DNA of 64,000 nt from Hippopus hippopus (GCA_946811185.2 OX328107.1:39209860-39273859), one strand, 5' to 3'. Positions 10,655 to 22,916 are shown, counted from the stretch's first letter. Notes: generated from the sequence alone by a model not told the origin. Translations and numbers: made by a program.

Positions 10655-11597
10655 TTAACCCTTTACCACACTATCCTGGGTTTTAACAACTACAAGGAAA
10701 ATCCTTTTGAAAACATTGTAGGAAAAGGAGAAAGTGCTAGTAACCAGCATTTTCTCCTTTTCCTACAATGTTTTCTACGAAGGTAGGATGTTTTGGCCAT
10801 GCACGTTTTGGCCAGAACGTTTTGGCCAGGACATTTTGGCCAGCTAAATATACAAAGTAGGATGTTGTGGCCAAATGTTAATTTTGTGCATTTTTGCCCA
10901 TTTAAACATGGTTTTAAAAACATTGTAGCAAAATGAAAAATTTAGATATTTGCAATAAATGAAGTATTGGGTAAATTTCTCTTTAAAAATTTATCAGTCA
11001 CAAATAGTGAACTTCTTCATTTTTAACTGATTGGTATTTCTGAATAGAATTGCTAACTTTCATGTGTTATTTTGCTTTTATACTCAATTAAGGATGAAAC
11101 TGTATTTGAAGATTGCTTTAATTACTAATTATCAACTCTGTCAATTAATAATGATTTAACAGTAACTTAAAATTTCAATTCGCAACAATATTTTGCAACA
11201 AATTATAAAAAATCTAAGTAGTTTGCTATAGAAAATTGCAAATCAAAGTCAAATTATGTTTTGGCCAAAAGTTATTATAAAGCAAAAAAAAAAGCATGAA
11301 ATGAACTGAATTTGCTTTTCTGCATCAAAAAATGTATACTTAAGAGCATAGAAAGTACATTTATTGCACTTTTCCGTGTCATAAAGCATTTGGCCGAAAC
11401 GTTTGACTTTGCACATTTAGCTGGCCAAAACGGCCTGGCCAAAATGTCCGTGGCCAAAATGTCCGTGGCCAAAACATCTTTCCACCGTTTTCTACCAAGT
11501 CAAAGACAAATTCAATTATTTGAGACAAGTTAGAACTGTCTTTTGCTAATACTGTCAGTTTGGACAAGTCTACATTTTATTGTGTGGGAAAGAGTAA
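10655..11597 (-). mobile_element. Hp1 hairpin MITE interrupted by a TIR element
   Basis: Left part 10655-10778 has TTAACCCTTTACCACAC and the hairpin. The right part resumes at 11487 with the other arm (TTTGGACAAGTCTACATTTT) and ends GGGAAAGAGTAAA. The interruption is the element at 10779-11486. Confidence 0.7.
10779..11486. mobile_element. 708-bp non-autonomous element with TTTTGGCC subterminal repeats
   Basis: Inserted in an Hp1 copy and flanked by the perfect 9-bp direct repeat GTTTTCTAC (10770-10778 and 11487-11495). The ends are inverted and consist of iterated ATGTTTTGGCC/ACGTTTTGGCC words followed by AGCTAAATNTNCAAAGT. A 9-bp duplication fits Mutator-like elements, but the superfamily is inference. 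A truncated relative lies at 21330-21688. No coding frame. Confidence 0.7.
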
Positions 11598-12350
11598 ACA
11601 GCATTTTTTTTCTCTTTTCCCAATAATGTATTCTGGCTCTTTTTAACCCAGAATTGTTAGTACAGGCTGTACCTAAAAGTCTATAAAAATAATTCTGTTT
11701 ATCAAAGAACAGAGAATTTACCAATCTCCTTCTTGTCTCGGCTAGAATATTTCACAGTTTATACAGTAGTCAGGGATATTGTTACATAACATGCAGCATG
11801 ATCTTGATCTACATCGTCTGTGAAAGTGACTCTAAGGAATTAAGCTGCACTCAATGTGTGTTTACCAAGTAATACCATTCGGCTTTTGAAAACATTGAGG
11901 AAATACAAGAAAAACTGTTGATAATAAGCAATTTATCCACTTACCCTGATATTCTGAGATATGTTTTAACTCAACAGTAAATTTTTTATAATCCTCTTTA
12001 CAGACTATTCTGCCCGTTTGCTTGAGGGAGATAGACAACAAGAATCTGATCTTCACATCTTTTAATGTTTCGCTTCAAAACCCTGTCCGCTCAAGACTTG
12101 TCTACATGCAAGACCATGATTTACTTGTAAGAAACTACAATAAAGAAAATTAAACCAACCATGACTTTTGCGTTCAATACCAAGTTACTGCAAGTTTATT
12201 CCAGGAAATAACTCCTGTAGCATCAGTGGGGTACAGCAGAAGTGCTTTCCAAGAAAACTCACATAATCACAAAGAAAATATTCAAAAACATCTGCTAAAT
12301 GTTTTCTATTGACCAGATCTAATCATCATCGGCTACAGATTATAATAGCG
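11598..12350. other. Unassigned DNA with an Hp1 scrap
   Basis: 11600-11660 holds a decayed Hp1 half (GCATTTTTTTTCTCTTTTCCC then a CCCAGAATT end) and 11785-11830 an Hp2 half. No gene seen. Confidence 0.4.
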
Positions 12351-12365
12351 AGCAGTGCACAAGAG

Positions 12366-12403
12366 GCGTCGCGGAGCGACGCCTCGCGTAAGCGAGAGCT
12401 TAT
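12366..12403. other. GC-rich double hairpin
   Basis: GAGGCGTCGC pairs perfectly with GCGACGCCTC across a 3-nt loop, directly followed by CTCGC-GTAA-GCGAG. It stands out in AT-rich surroundings and does not match other repeats here. It could be a transposon terminus or a structured RNA element; function unknown. Confidence 0.5.
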
Positions 12404-12469
12404 TGGTACAGATGGTGTCAAAAATGTACATACCTTATACCTCTGAAACAGTGGTGGAGCGGAAGCAAA

Positions 12470-12620
12470 TTTTTCAAATATGGCGGACGGAAGTGACATA
12501 AGAGACTGGCACCAAGAGCATTTCTGTCCTATAATTCCTTACACCCTTGAAAATCACGTGATTTGAAACAGTGTTCCAGTCTACAAACGAGACCCTCGCG
12601 AGATCTGGTCAAATACGAAG
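12470..12620. promoter_or_regulatory. Possible CpG-rich promoter
   Basis: A YY1-like AAATATGGCGGAC (12475-12487), an E-box CACGTG in a palindromic TCACGTGATT, and CTCGCGAGATC close to the TCTCGCGAGA core-promoter motif occur within 150 bp. No adjacent first exon is convincing, so this is a weak call. Confidence 0.25.
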
Positions 12621-14080
12621 GATCTCAGGCTTTTCCGTATCTGTCTGAGATATGGAAAATTCCGAATACAGAAATAAACATTACAAGAATTAATAAAGTA
12701 GCTGAATGATTTTGGGCGAGCCAATCGATCTTTGCTTTCAAATTTTTTCGCGCTCTTGCTTTTGAAAACTTTGTTCATATTTCATTTGGACGTTTTCCCC
12801 AATTCTTAAAGTCTTGTTCAGAAAAGAAAGCGAAACAACTCGGCCAGTACTAACTCGTCCCCAAGTCAACACAGCCCGAGCAAACTCTCAAGTTTGTTTA
12901 TCTATGTAGGGTAGATAGTGGCGGACTGACGTGCATGTCTTTCATTCTGAACAGAATGTAACAAAAAACTATTCTCATCGAGATCTAGATTACAACTGCT
13001 TAAAAAAGTTATATATTTTTTTCAGTTTAAAACAAAATGGTCTACTCGCAGCAGTGATTTTTCTTCATTTTCTTTTAACAGAGGGAATTTAGTTTCTTTT
13101 ATATTTTTTTGTTTTGTTCTGAATTGGATCTAGATGCCATAATAATCATTGTTGTAAAATCTACTTCTGATCAAACTCTGTCAGCATTCACTTTGATGTT
13201 TTTGACAGTATAGATCTAGATTTCACTTTGCATAGAAAGTGGTTTTTTGTGCAACCTGTTGTTGCACGTAATATTCTCTAAAGTTGAGTCTACATTGTGG
13301 GCACGCCTCTGATGTTATATCTCTAAGAGTTTTTTACCTTTACTTTAAGATAACTGTCTTTTCAACAGACAATAACATTTTTTTTTAATGTGCTCAAACT
13401 GTAGCAGTTAATGATGTGTCAAATTAGATTTTAAGCAAATATTCTAGTTCAAGAAGTTTGATAATTTACATCACCTTGAAACAACAGTGGCAAGGGTGAC
13501 AAAAAAAGACACCACCAAGATTGTCAGCACCAGGGCTCAAACTAATTACCATTTAAATTATTGCTTCTACAGAATGCCTTCACTGACTGAGCAATTCCTA
13601 ATCATCCAATTTATGGTATATATCTGGCATGTTGAAATGTACTAGTATTTAGAACTACCATGTTACACACTTAGTCAGAAGTTTAAATATTTAAATGGAA
13701 AAACAAAGGGGGTATTCCCCTATGTATTTTCTCTTGTAATGATATTTTGGTCTAAAGGCTTCTTTTTGCAGAATGATATTGCTTACTAATTTCTAAAGTT
13801 ATTTTTGACTTCCCAAAACAAAATCTGGTATTATGCCTTTTTTTTTTTTTTTTCACCCCTGTTTTAATATGCTTTCAACAAATTTAAGCTTATTTCATCC
13901 AGGCAAAACCATCAGCTGCATAGTCATTAAAAAACATAACAGCTTGATGACCTGACTATTAAGAGTAAATTTATGGCAAAGTAAAGGCAAAGACTTGGGA
14001 GCCACTGAATTATCTTTTATGCAGATTTGTTTTTGTGGGTGACTGTAATTTATTCCCAGGTCAAGGCAAAGGGTTTGTTA
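12621..14080. other. Unassigned AT-rich DNA
   Basis: Low-complexity T-rich runs (13838-13852) and no recognisable gene, tRNA or family repeat. Confidence 0.4.
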
Positions 14081-14084
14081 TCTT

Positions 14085-14250
14085 GAAATCGTGTTTCAAA
14101 CCCTGATTGCCCTGTCAGTCATGTAGGAGTATCCTTGAGCAAGGCACACCATAACCACAGACTAGCACTGGTTGAAACATTACTAAGTAAAGATGTTAAT
14201 GACATTACGTAAGCTGAATTGCAATGGAAAGCAACATAAAACTCCATTCA
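14085..14250 (+). repeat. SINE-like fragment
   Basis: Carries GTATCCTTGAGCAAGGCACAC, close to a motif (TCCTTGGGCAAGGCAC) shared by many animal SINEs. The tRNA head is not evident. Confidence 0.35.
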
Positions 14251-14599
14251 AACAAATAATTACAAAGATTTAGATCTACAAACCTAAATCTCTGAAAGTT
14301 CTTAATCTTTCCTAGATCCATCTCCCTTTATCCATGCATGTAAACCTTTCTGTTTTTCATAACTTTAACTGAGAAATACAAATACTGTGTTGTCAAACAA
14401 TGACTACATGGATATGAATTCAGTTTAAATGCCAATGTCAAATAATGATTAGGACCATGATATTTAACCAGCCTCTTTTGACCTTATCCTTTTGGAAACT
14501 AGGACTTTTTTGGATTAATCAATTGGTGTTGTACTCCCCTGTCAAAGTCATTTCAGTCAGATCAAGCTGACAGCTCACTTAATGTATTTTCTTTGGTTT

Positions 14600-14745
14600 T
14601 ACAAGCAGTCCATGTTTGGGATGTGGCTTGCCTTATCCATAGAAACACCCATACAAGTAAAACATTATCTTGGCTGAGGATCAAACACAGGACCTTAAGG
14701 TTACTAATTCAACAACTTAAGCACTAAGCCACCCAAGACAACTCA
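14600..14745 (-). repeat. tRNA-derived SINE fragment
   Basis: On the minus strand a TGGCTTAGTGCTTAAG A-box region is followed by a GTGTTTGATCCTC B box at tRNA spacing. No target duplication found. Confidence 0.4.
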
Positions 14746-15560
14746 AAACTCGTTGGAGGTTGATCCTACATTTCCTAGAAATTTTATCTATATAGTGAAA
14801 AGTTTTCTGAAAAAAAAAAAAAGAATCATGATAAACTTTGGTATCAAGAAAATTTTACATTGATGAGATAATATTTTAACGCAAAATTTCTCATTCGTGC
14901 AAATGGTGACATTGGAGATAAAATTATTGTGATAGTTTCTTGACATCTATAAATACTTTATTCACCATTTGGATGAACTCGGTAGTTTTTGACTTCACAA
15001 GATGGCAGTAAGTTATAATTCGAATTAATTACAATTGTAACTGAATTGTTAAATATTGACTACACATTACATGAACTGAAGTCTGTTAAACACAAAGGCG
15101 ACTCGAAATGCCTCTTACAAACAACTTTAAAACTATTCAGGGAAAAAGAGAATTCATAAGGTTGGAAACGAAGATATTCTGAAACCGTATCAAGTTATAA
15201 ATACCATGAATGTCAGTTGTAGGCATGAATGTAAAAAAAAATGTGATAACTGAGAATTATCAGCTATTTCTACCGTGAAAGTTTTTACTATTTAGATAAC
15301 ATTTCCAGGAAAGTTTGTTTTATCGCACTAGTTCTCTCAAATTATCGCATTAGTTATCTTGTATCTAGTGGAAGAAATATGCCACCATACGGTTAAATAC
15401 AAGAAAAAGGTGCAAATTTTGTGTTCAAATAATAGATGTGATTTGCAATAGGCCTACGCTACACTGTTTACTGTTATGCTGTCAAATACGACATCATACA
15501 ATGGATGGACATTATTGATCAATGCACATTCCTAAATACCTTTGCCTAATTCTGAAATGA
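14746..15560. other. Unassigned AT-rich DNA
   Basis: Apart from the small repeat copy at 15356-15425 (see 27-110) I see nothing supportable. Confidence 0.4.
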
Positions 15561-15567
15561 AACCCTG

Positions 15568-15771
15568 CCCGGTCAGGTAGCTCAGTAGTTCGTCATCGTT
15601 CGTGTGCCTGACCCATGGCCTGGTTGTTGTGGGTTCGATACCCAGTTAAGGCAAACTTTCTTTCCAGCAACTTTTAGCCTCTCACATCTGATGCATTTGA
15701 GAAAAGTAGTCAGTAGCTTGAAAGAAAGTTGTGTCAGTACTGGTGTGAGAAAGACATGAAAACACCCCAGG
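15568..15771 (+). mobile_element. tRNA-derived SINE (family shared with 22.2 kb and 53.9 kb)
   Basis: Head with A box AGGTAGCTCAGTAG and B box GGGTTCGATACCC, then a body with CTTTCTTTCCAGC, CTCACATCTGATGCAT and TGTGTCAGTACTGGTGTGAG. The same body occurs on the minus strand at 22125-22388 and 53854-54104. Confidence 0.7.
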
Positions 15772-16540
15772 GCTAGTACTTTTTTTTTTGGGGGGGGGGG
15801 TGTGAAGGGGAGGGGATTCTTAATATTCTCTTCATTTGTCTTTCTTTTTTTCGGGTGGTTTACCTGCAGTTGCTTTGCTTAATTATGAGATTAATTATTT
15901 TTTAACTTTAGTGAGATTATAAAAATCTGAGATAGATCTAGATTTACCCCCTATATAATTTGTAGGCATTTGATTAGATTTACTTCTATCAAAGTAGCAA
16001 ACACTTGTAGCGCTGCTCGCCTTTGCCTATATTCATATTACTTTGGGTTTTGAAAACATTGTTTAGAACCAGTGCCTATGTGCAGGGCTTTTAACGTTGA
16101 AAAATAGAAATAACAGAGTTCCACTCGAATAGACAAGACAGATGAATGTTCATACAATAAATGTGTGAATAAACACCTGTATTGTAGAAGCAAATCGATT
16201 ATTTACTTACATCTTGCTCACCCTTGAACCACACAGATGAAAATATCAAGCAATAAATGGCATTTTCTTCATGTTTCTTCAAAAAAGGAAAAGGCATTTC
16301 CAGTTACAGTAGATAATCAGATAAACAGAATGAAAGCCTAAACCCAGCAAGGGAAGTAACTCTTCCTGAACTAAAATAAAAGCACTGAAGTGACTGTTAC
16401 AAATAGAGACTGGCTGCGTGAGGCAGTACACAGACGTTTTAGCTGCATTTATTCTATGCTGTAGGGGTCAAGGTTGAAAGGTTATCTAAACCAAGACAAC
16501 CAAATTTGGCAATAAAAACAGCCAGGGGGTTGTCCTTATA
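15772..16540. other. Unassigned DNA
   Basis: A (T)n(G)n run at 15780-15800, otherwise no recognised feature. Confidence 0.4.
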
Positions 16541-16543
16541 TTG

Positions 16544-17100
16544 TTAACCCTTACTAAATAATCCAAAGTTTTAAGGGTCTCGAGAAATCATTGTGGGAGA
16601 AAAAAAAACAATGTTTTCTGTCACTTGAAGGACAAATTTCATTGTGTGAATTACATTTAGTTCGTCATCTGCAAATGTCATGAATTTGGATATGGCTAGG
16701 ACTTGGTGGGCTAGAAAAGAATTAGCATGTGTCATTTGATTATGGAACCCTTATAACCGTGTATTCTTTAGAAAATGACAGAATGTTGATTCATAGACAA
16801 GACAAAAATAATAGGTCGTTATCACTGAAATACCAGTCCTCCAAAATGAAAACAGTTATCACTATAGCTTCTTCATTTTATCACATGTACATGGAAAAAA
16901 ACAACCAGTCAATTACATTGCATAAATCGGCATCAATTTTCCCCCACTGGTTATTCCATTACTACAGAATCCCCAGTGATAACGACCCCAAGACAGAAAG
17001 CTTTGGAAAACATTGTGGGTAAAAGAAAACAAATGCTGTTATTATTTTCCCCACAATATATCCCAACTTTTTTCAAACAAATTCTGTCAATTGAGCCATA
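16544..17100. repeat. Two degenerate Hp1 copies
   Basis: 16544-16710 begins TTAACCCTTACTAAATAATCC and keeps the CGTCATCTGCAAATG arm. 16955-17080 keeps CCCCAGTGATAACGACC and TTGGAAAACATTGTGGG. Their hairpins are eroded. Confidence 0.5.
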
Positions 17101-17128
17101 ATATGTACTGTGTATTCTGCAAATGATT

Positions 17129-17387
17129 TTAACTCTTTACCAAACGACAAAATTTTAGACTGGTCCAAATTGAAAGCACTTGCAGACGACCAAATAAATG
17201 TAACTCAAAAAGTGAAATCTGGTTCCAGCAGGGTAGAAAACATTGTGGGAAAAGGAGAGAATGCTGGTTACCAGCATTTTCTCCTTTTCCCACAATGTTT
17301 TTAGATGGCTTCTTCCTCTGGGTAGTAAAAACCGGAGATTGTTTGTTTTGGACCAGTCTAAAATTTTGTCATTTGGTAAAGAGTTAA
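17129..17387 (+). mobile_element. Hp1 hairpin MITE, chimeric right end
   Basis: TTAACTCTTTACCAAACGAC at the left, hairpin with a central GGTTACC, and TTAA at 17384-17387. The right end switches from arm B (GTAAAAACCGGAGATTGTTTG) to a second inverted arm A (GACCAGTCTAAAATTTTGTC), so the outer ~35 bp are inverted copies. Confidence 0.8.
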
Positions 17388-18059
17388 CTCCAGGCTAAGA
17401 TTTGGTTTACAAACCAAACACTTTTACCACAGATCTTCATATTGAGTCTTTCACATGGTGTATCAGAACTTTATATTCAATCTTGAATCTGCCTAGCACT
17501 TTAGTTGGCTAGTAATGCAGGGATGTGACATCGGATCCCAGATCAGCAAAACTTGTTTCAAGGATTGACATATGTCATTGCAACAAAATTCATTTTTCTC
17601 TCACAACTAAGCATTGTTTCTACAATTTGTATCAGACAGCAATCAGTGTCTTGCAAAGTATTTTTATAAAGTACTGGAAAAGAGATGCAGATGCACAGAC
17701 TGGCAGTCTTTAGAAGACTGGAACCATGTTGAGAATGGTGCTAAACATTGTATTGATATTGGATAGGAATACGCTGGCAATATGTGAAATATTCTGACCT
17801 ATTTTAGCCTTACTTTGCAATATGTTTTGGTGTTTTTCCATTGCCTGTAAAAAAAGCCTTTTTTTATTAATGTCAGGTGTCCACAAGCAGTTTGCTCACA
17901 CTTACATACAGCTGAGTTAAAACAATCCTAAAAATATTAAATATTCTAGTGTGCTGATTACTTATAACCCTTACCTAGCCTACAAAAAAAAAACAATCAT
18001 ATTTCAAACTGCACTGAACATCAAGAAAAACATAACCATAACAACAGTTTTCCTTGATT
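17388..18059. other. Unassigned DNA
   Basis: A 62-codon frame at 17525-17713 shows nothing recognisable; otherwise AT-rich sequence. Confidence 0.4.
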
Positions 18060-18475
18060 AGTATTTGAACTGAAGTGACTGTATAAGCAAGCCCATGTTA
18101 AACATGTGATCCCTGGGATGGAGCCAATTTTGACCCCAGGCCTATAGTATGAAGAAACTTGTTAAAAGTATGTTAGATAAAGCTATGTGCCAAATTTAGT
18201 AGCCCTGGGCCTTATGGTTTCGGAGAAGAAGATTTTTAAACATTTTCAATATTTTTCCATTTTGTTGCCGTGGCAACCAGAGTTTTTGAAGGAATCAAAT
18301 TCTTTCAAGAAATTCTGAAGAGGACCATAGCAGGATAATTTCTGTAAAATTTCATCAAGTTTGGAAGGGTAGTTTCAGAGAAAATTTTTGAAATAAAAGT
18401 TAACAGATGGACGCATGACGGACACCAGGCCATTACATAAGCCGGCTGGCCTTTGGCCAGTGGAGCTAAAAATGA
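18060..18475 (-). mobile_element. Truncated pearl-like element
   Basis: Inverted relative of the 49217-50483 element. On the minus strand it starts AGCTCCACTGGCCAAAGGCC, passes through a short GTCCGTCATGCGTCC remnant and has one ~165-bp unit (GGGCTACTAAATTTGGCAC) ending in CCCATGTTAAACATG. Confidence 0.65.
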
Positions 18476-19195
18476 TAGACCTGTAACCAACATTTCCTTC
18501 TTGTCCCCAAATAATTTCTAAACTATCAAAGACAAATGCTAGGTATGCTACAATTAAGTTTTCGACTGCCTTATGTGCTTTCAATTTGGGCAAGTATACA
18601 TTTTTGTGCTTGTTAAGAGTTTATTTTTGACCAAAACCCTTGCTGAAGAACCTGGATGTTTGAATTTATCCATTTGGTCCAGCGAGATTCATTAATCTTA
18701 TTCTGTAACGAATTAAGTATGTGCAAATATATCAATGTGTAAAAACTTACATTTTGTATAATAGTGATCGTTAAAGTAAGTAGGAAAAAAAATAAGCCCA
18801 AGGCCTAATAGGCCTAGGAGTAGCTCATGAAATATTTCTCCGTGATGACACATATTGGCGCTGTCAGTATGACTTAAACCAGCATTTTCTTCTTTTACCC
18901 ACAATGTTTTCACCTTACAAAAACAAGTTTTATGTTTTGAGTAAGAATTCAAAATGTCGTCCGCAAATGTTTTTGAGTTCGGACATTTTGTAAATTTTGT
19001 CGTTGAGTAAAGAGTTGAAGAAAAATGTACATCAATTGTAATTGTCGAAGAGTGTGTGACAGGGTAGATAAACATTGCACTAAGAAGAGAAAATGCTGGT
19101 TGCCAGTGTTTTCTCCTTTTCCTACAATGTTTTGGAAACTCTTGTTCGTCACGGCACTTAAAACTCTGGATGTGTGGTAAAAGGTTTAAGTGTTT
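18476..19195. repeat. Cluster of degenerate Hp1 pieces
   Basis: About 18480-18622, 18860-19015 (CGTCCGCAAATG arm, GTAAAGAGTTGA end) and 19060-19190 (GAGAAAATGCTGGTTGCCAGTGTTTTC hairpin). The 179-codon frame across 18713-19252 is made of these repeats. Confidence 0.5.
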
Positions 19196-21329
19196 TGATT
19201 TTATAACCAGTAACATAAAGGTCCATTGAGTAATTCGCTTGGCAATGACCACTACTTATCATCTGTTGTCTTTTTAGTATGAAAGATTCTCACATAGACA
19301 CGTACATGTAATATGGTTTTGTAAATGAGTGAAATGGTGCATAATTTCGGTTTATTCTTGAATCATCTGCTATACTGAAAAAAACAAATTATCTATTTGA
19401 TCACAGCAGAGTCATGGCATTGTTTTTATTGCCTAATCAGACCGCTGTGGTTCGCCAGAGATTGCCAGGTTGGGTCTGCACTTAGTCTACCGGGGAGTGC
19501 AGATTGAGGGGAAAAAACAACAAAAAACTGTTCTGTATATGCCCAATTGTACCCGCATTTGTATGTAATTAGATAGGGACAAAAACGCCTTTATTTCTAT
19601 GCTTACTTGAATTGTTTACAAAGCAGCAAGTTTAAGAAATGGCATGAAGAAATTGCATTTTCAGTAAACAAGAGGGCCATTGGCCCGGCACTAATCAGGG
19701 TAAATTCATCTAGGTTTGATGAAAGACTGATTTTAATGATGTAAAACACATGAGTGTATGTGAAGTACTTTTACTCAGTTTTTGTCAAAAATGTTTTTTT
19801 TGCATTTATTGGAATAGAATCCCGGCATACACAATATGTTCAAATATTGCAGCAATACTCCAAGTAGTTTTGGAAATATTTAATTTTTCAAATGATACTC
19901 TATCTACAAAAGATGATGATCTTGGTGCAAAACTATTCCAACTTGAGATAGCATACTTTTGCATTTAAATTCAGCTTGAAAAGTTGTAATTCAAAGTGCA
20001 AGACTACTCTAACTTGATTTTGAAGCTATGTGTAGGTTTTGATTACATGATAAATCTTGCTTTTAATATTATGAAACTGTTTCTAAACTTTGCAGCCACT
20101 GTATTTGACCTTAATTGATTCCTTTGGTAAGGAAGACCATACAGTCTAATGGAGAAAATTTTGATACTAATGATTTTGACCTGAATTAATCTGTTTGTTC
20201 ATAGTAAGTGAACTGCATTACTGTAAGAATAATGGTATGACCACTAAAAGTGAAGATCCTCATTCAGATCTGTTCAACCTCTTCTTATTCACCTTGCTAT
20301 TCAAGTTTAGAATCTGTGTCAAAAGTTACACTAGTTCCTTCCAACATAAACTAAGGCTTTGAACAGTAGGTCTAGCTGCTTGGTTTCACCATCCATAAGC
20401 CCAATACCTCCTGCTGTAAAGACCATTGCAGTCAGCTGTGCCTATCTTTGGTGCTTGGACTCCTATTTTCTATAATATATGTGCTGCACAGCCCTCCAAC
20501 ACTGGATGTATCTGAAAGTCGGAATAACCACAACACCATAATATTAGGTTATATAATGTGATCCAAGCAATGAAAAGTTGAATATAGGTGCGCCACTCTG
20601 CCAGACAAGTGCCACAAATATTTTAACTCAGATCAGCCAGCAAATGAGAAAATCTGATTGTAAGGAATATTTATCTGATCAACTTTGTGATGGACAGACT
20701 AGTCTTACAGAGTAGTTTTCAATTTAGCACATGTTTCTCAGCTGTCATCAGTTCTACACAGAGTACTTTTAATAGAAATAATCTATTAAATTCACAGAGC
20801 TACCTGATGCCTTCAAGATCACTGTATAGTTTTTTACATTCTATTGCTGACGGCTGGCAAATCTCTACTTAGACCATTCCGTTAAACTACTAATTTGTCA
20901 GAGACAGGTTAAGAAAAAAAAAGTTTCCTGGGTGGCTCAGTTGTATGGTGTAGGACTCAGTCACCTGTGTTTTTGTGGGAGTGTAATCAGGTAGGATACC
21001 TCAGAGCCCTTGTCTAGTACTAATGAAATCCATGACAAATATGAATAAGTAAATTGTCACCACAATATGACTGAAATAATGTTCAAAGCCGCCAAAAACA
21101 CAAAACAAACTAATTATTCAACCAATTTATTACTGAATTAGATAATTTCCACATAGTCCTAAGTTGCAAGAATAAGAATGGATGTCTTTATCCATTGTCA
21201 AGGTTCTAATCCAGTATAAATGACAATATAACATGGGTTCTTACTCCCATACATAGTTCAAACAACTAACAATTGATTTGTGATTTTCAAAACAGTGTGG
21301 TCATTTAGTGTCAACCGATTACAGTGCTG
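19196..21329. other. Unassigned AT-rich DNA
   Basis: 19666-19710 starts like a pearl-type end (AACAAGAGGGCCATTGGCCC). About 20930-21000 has a tRNA-like GGTGGCTCAGTTG. No gene recognised. Confidence 0.4.
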
Positions 21330-21688
21330 ACAGCACTTTGATAATCTATTGGAGTTACAAATAGTTAACTTCTTCAAATTTTAATTGATTGGTGTTACAA
21401 ATATTTACTTTCAAGAGTTACTTTGTTAAAATTATACTCTATGATGAATGAAACTGTGTTTGATGATTGATTTTATTGCCCATTATCAATTTTGTCAAAT
21501 AATGTTAATTGAAAATAACTTGAAACTATAGTTTGCAACTGAGTATGAAAAATCTAAGCAGTTTTGCTATACAAGAATGCTTTTTTTCTGTGTTAAAAAA
21601 TATTTGGCCAAAACGTCCTACTTTGCATTTTCAGCTGGCCAAAACGTCCATGGGCAAAACGTCCATCGCAAAAACTTCTGTCCACCGT
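21330..21688. mobile_element. Truncated relative of the TTTTGGCC element
   Basis: Shares the body of the 10779-11486 element (for example AAATCTAAGCAGTTTTGCTA) and the end of repeated GGCCAAAACGTCC words, closing with CTTCTGTCCACC. The left terminus is missing. Confidence 0.6.
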
Positions 21689-22088
21689 TTACCACATAAT
21701 TCAAAGGTTTTAAGGACCCTCATGAAAAAGTTTTTTTGAAAACATTGTGGTAAAAGGAGAAAATGCTGGTAACCTGGAATGTTTCCTAACCTTTTTTAGA
21801 CAGATTCAAACATTTGAGCAACATTTGATTTGTCTTCTGCAAATGCTATCATTTTGGTTAACCCTTTACCAAACAATCCCTGGTTTTTACAACCCAGAGG
21901 AAGAAGACTTGTGGAAAAATCGTGCGAAAAGGAGAAAATGCTGGTAACCAGCATTTTCTTCTTTTCCCACAATGTTTTCTACTCTTCTAAAGTCAAGTTT
22001 CACTTTTTGAGTAACCTCTATTTTGTCGTCTGCAAATGCTTTGAATTTAGACCAGTCTAAATATTTTGTAGTTTGGTAAAGATGTCAA
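21689..22088 (-). mobile_element. Two adjoining Hp1 copies
   Basis: 21689-21861 is truncated: it has a half hairpin (GAGAAAATGCTGGTAACC) and runs into the TTAA of the next copy. 21858-22088 is nearly complete (CCCTTTACCAAACAATCC to TTTGGTAAAGATGTCAA). Confidence 0.7.
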
Positions 22089-22124
22089 CCCCATATCAAG
22101 CAATCCTGATGTTAAACAATTGTT

Positions 22125-22388
22125 TGTTTGTTTGCATTGGAGTTTAATGCCCATTTTAACAGCTTAGGTCCTATCATGGCGGTCAGTGACGCACCCATGT
22201 GTTTCCTGGCTTTCTCACACCAGTACTGACACAACTTCTTTCCAAAGCCACTGACTACTTTTTTCACATGCATCAGAGGTGAGAGGGGAAAAATCGCCAG
22301 AAAGAAAGTTCGCTGCAACCGGGTATCAAACCTGCAACCTCCAGGTCACCTGTCAGGTATCCCAACCACTGGGCCACCCGGCCAGGCG
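22125..22388 (-). mobile_element. tRNA-derived SINE
   Basis: Minus-strand head GGCCGGGTGGCCCAGTGGTT with B box GGTTTGATACCCGG, then CTTTCTGGCG, CTCACCTCTGATGCATGTG and GTGTCAGTACTGGTGTGAGA, ending near GCATTAAACTCCAAT. Same family as 15568 and 53854. Confidence 0.75.
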
Positions 22389-22394
22389 ACATTA

Positions 22395-22580
22395 AAGAAG
22401 CTTGAGGCAGAAGGCATATTTTGGAAAAAGGACAAAATACTGGGTACCAGCATTTTCATCTTTCACAGTGTTTTTTAGCCTTTCCAACACAAATTCAATG
22501 TTTTTAGTAATTTTCAATTGTCGTCTGCAAATGCTTTCAAATTAGACAAACCTGATATTGTTGCCTGGTAGAGTTAATAG
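22395..22580. repeat. Degenerate Hp1 copy
   Basis: Retains TGGGTACCAGCATTTTC and the GTCGTCTGCAAATGCTTTC arm; ends are eroded. Confidence 0.45.
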
Positions 22581-22660
22581 GCTAGATTTGTCTTCAAAAG
22601 GACAGAAACATTGTGGGGAATGGAGCAAAGTACTAATTATGGACATTTTCTCACTAGTTT

Positions 22661-22916
22661 TAACCCTTACAGTGCCTTTCATAACAATAGTTGCCTCTGC
22701 GGCCAGTGTATACCAAGATCAGGCTGCACAAAATGAGCAGCCTGATCTATGATCTACCCTGTTCGCTTTGGCAAAACTCAATAGATGAAAGCAACCTTGA
22801 ACTTGCAATCATTTGAGACATATTTCTTATGTAAAAATGTCTGATTGGTTTGTCTGGCACTCTAAGGGCCATTTTCTTCGGGCCTGCCAAACTTGGGACT
22901 GTTTTGTAAGGGTTAA
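22661..22916. mobile_element. Long Hp2-type MITE (intact reference copy)
   Basis: TTAACCCTTACAGTG to TTTTGTAAGGGTTAA with an inner palindrome AGATCAGGCTGC / GCAGCCTGATCT at 22716-22747. It is the uninterrupted paralogue of the copy that received both an Hp1 and DIRS element 2 at 41-46.5 kb, and of the flanks of 23127-23573. Confidence 0.65.

Noticed and set aside
18713..19252. 179-codon minus-strand frame
   Set aside because: Composed of Hp1 remnants and AT-rich spacer, with no domain and no relatives outside the repeats.
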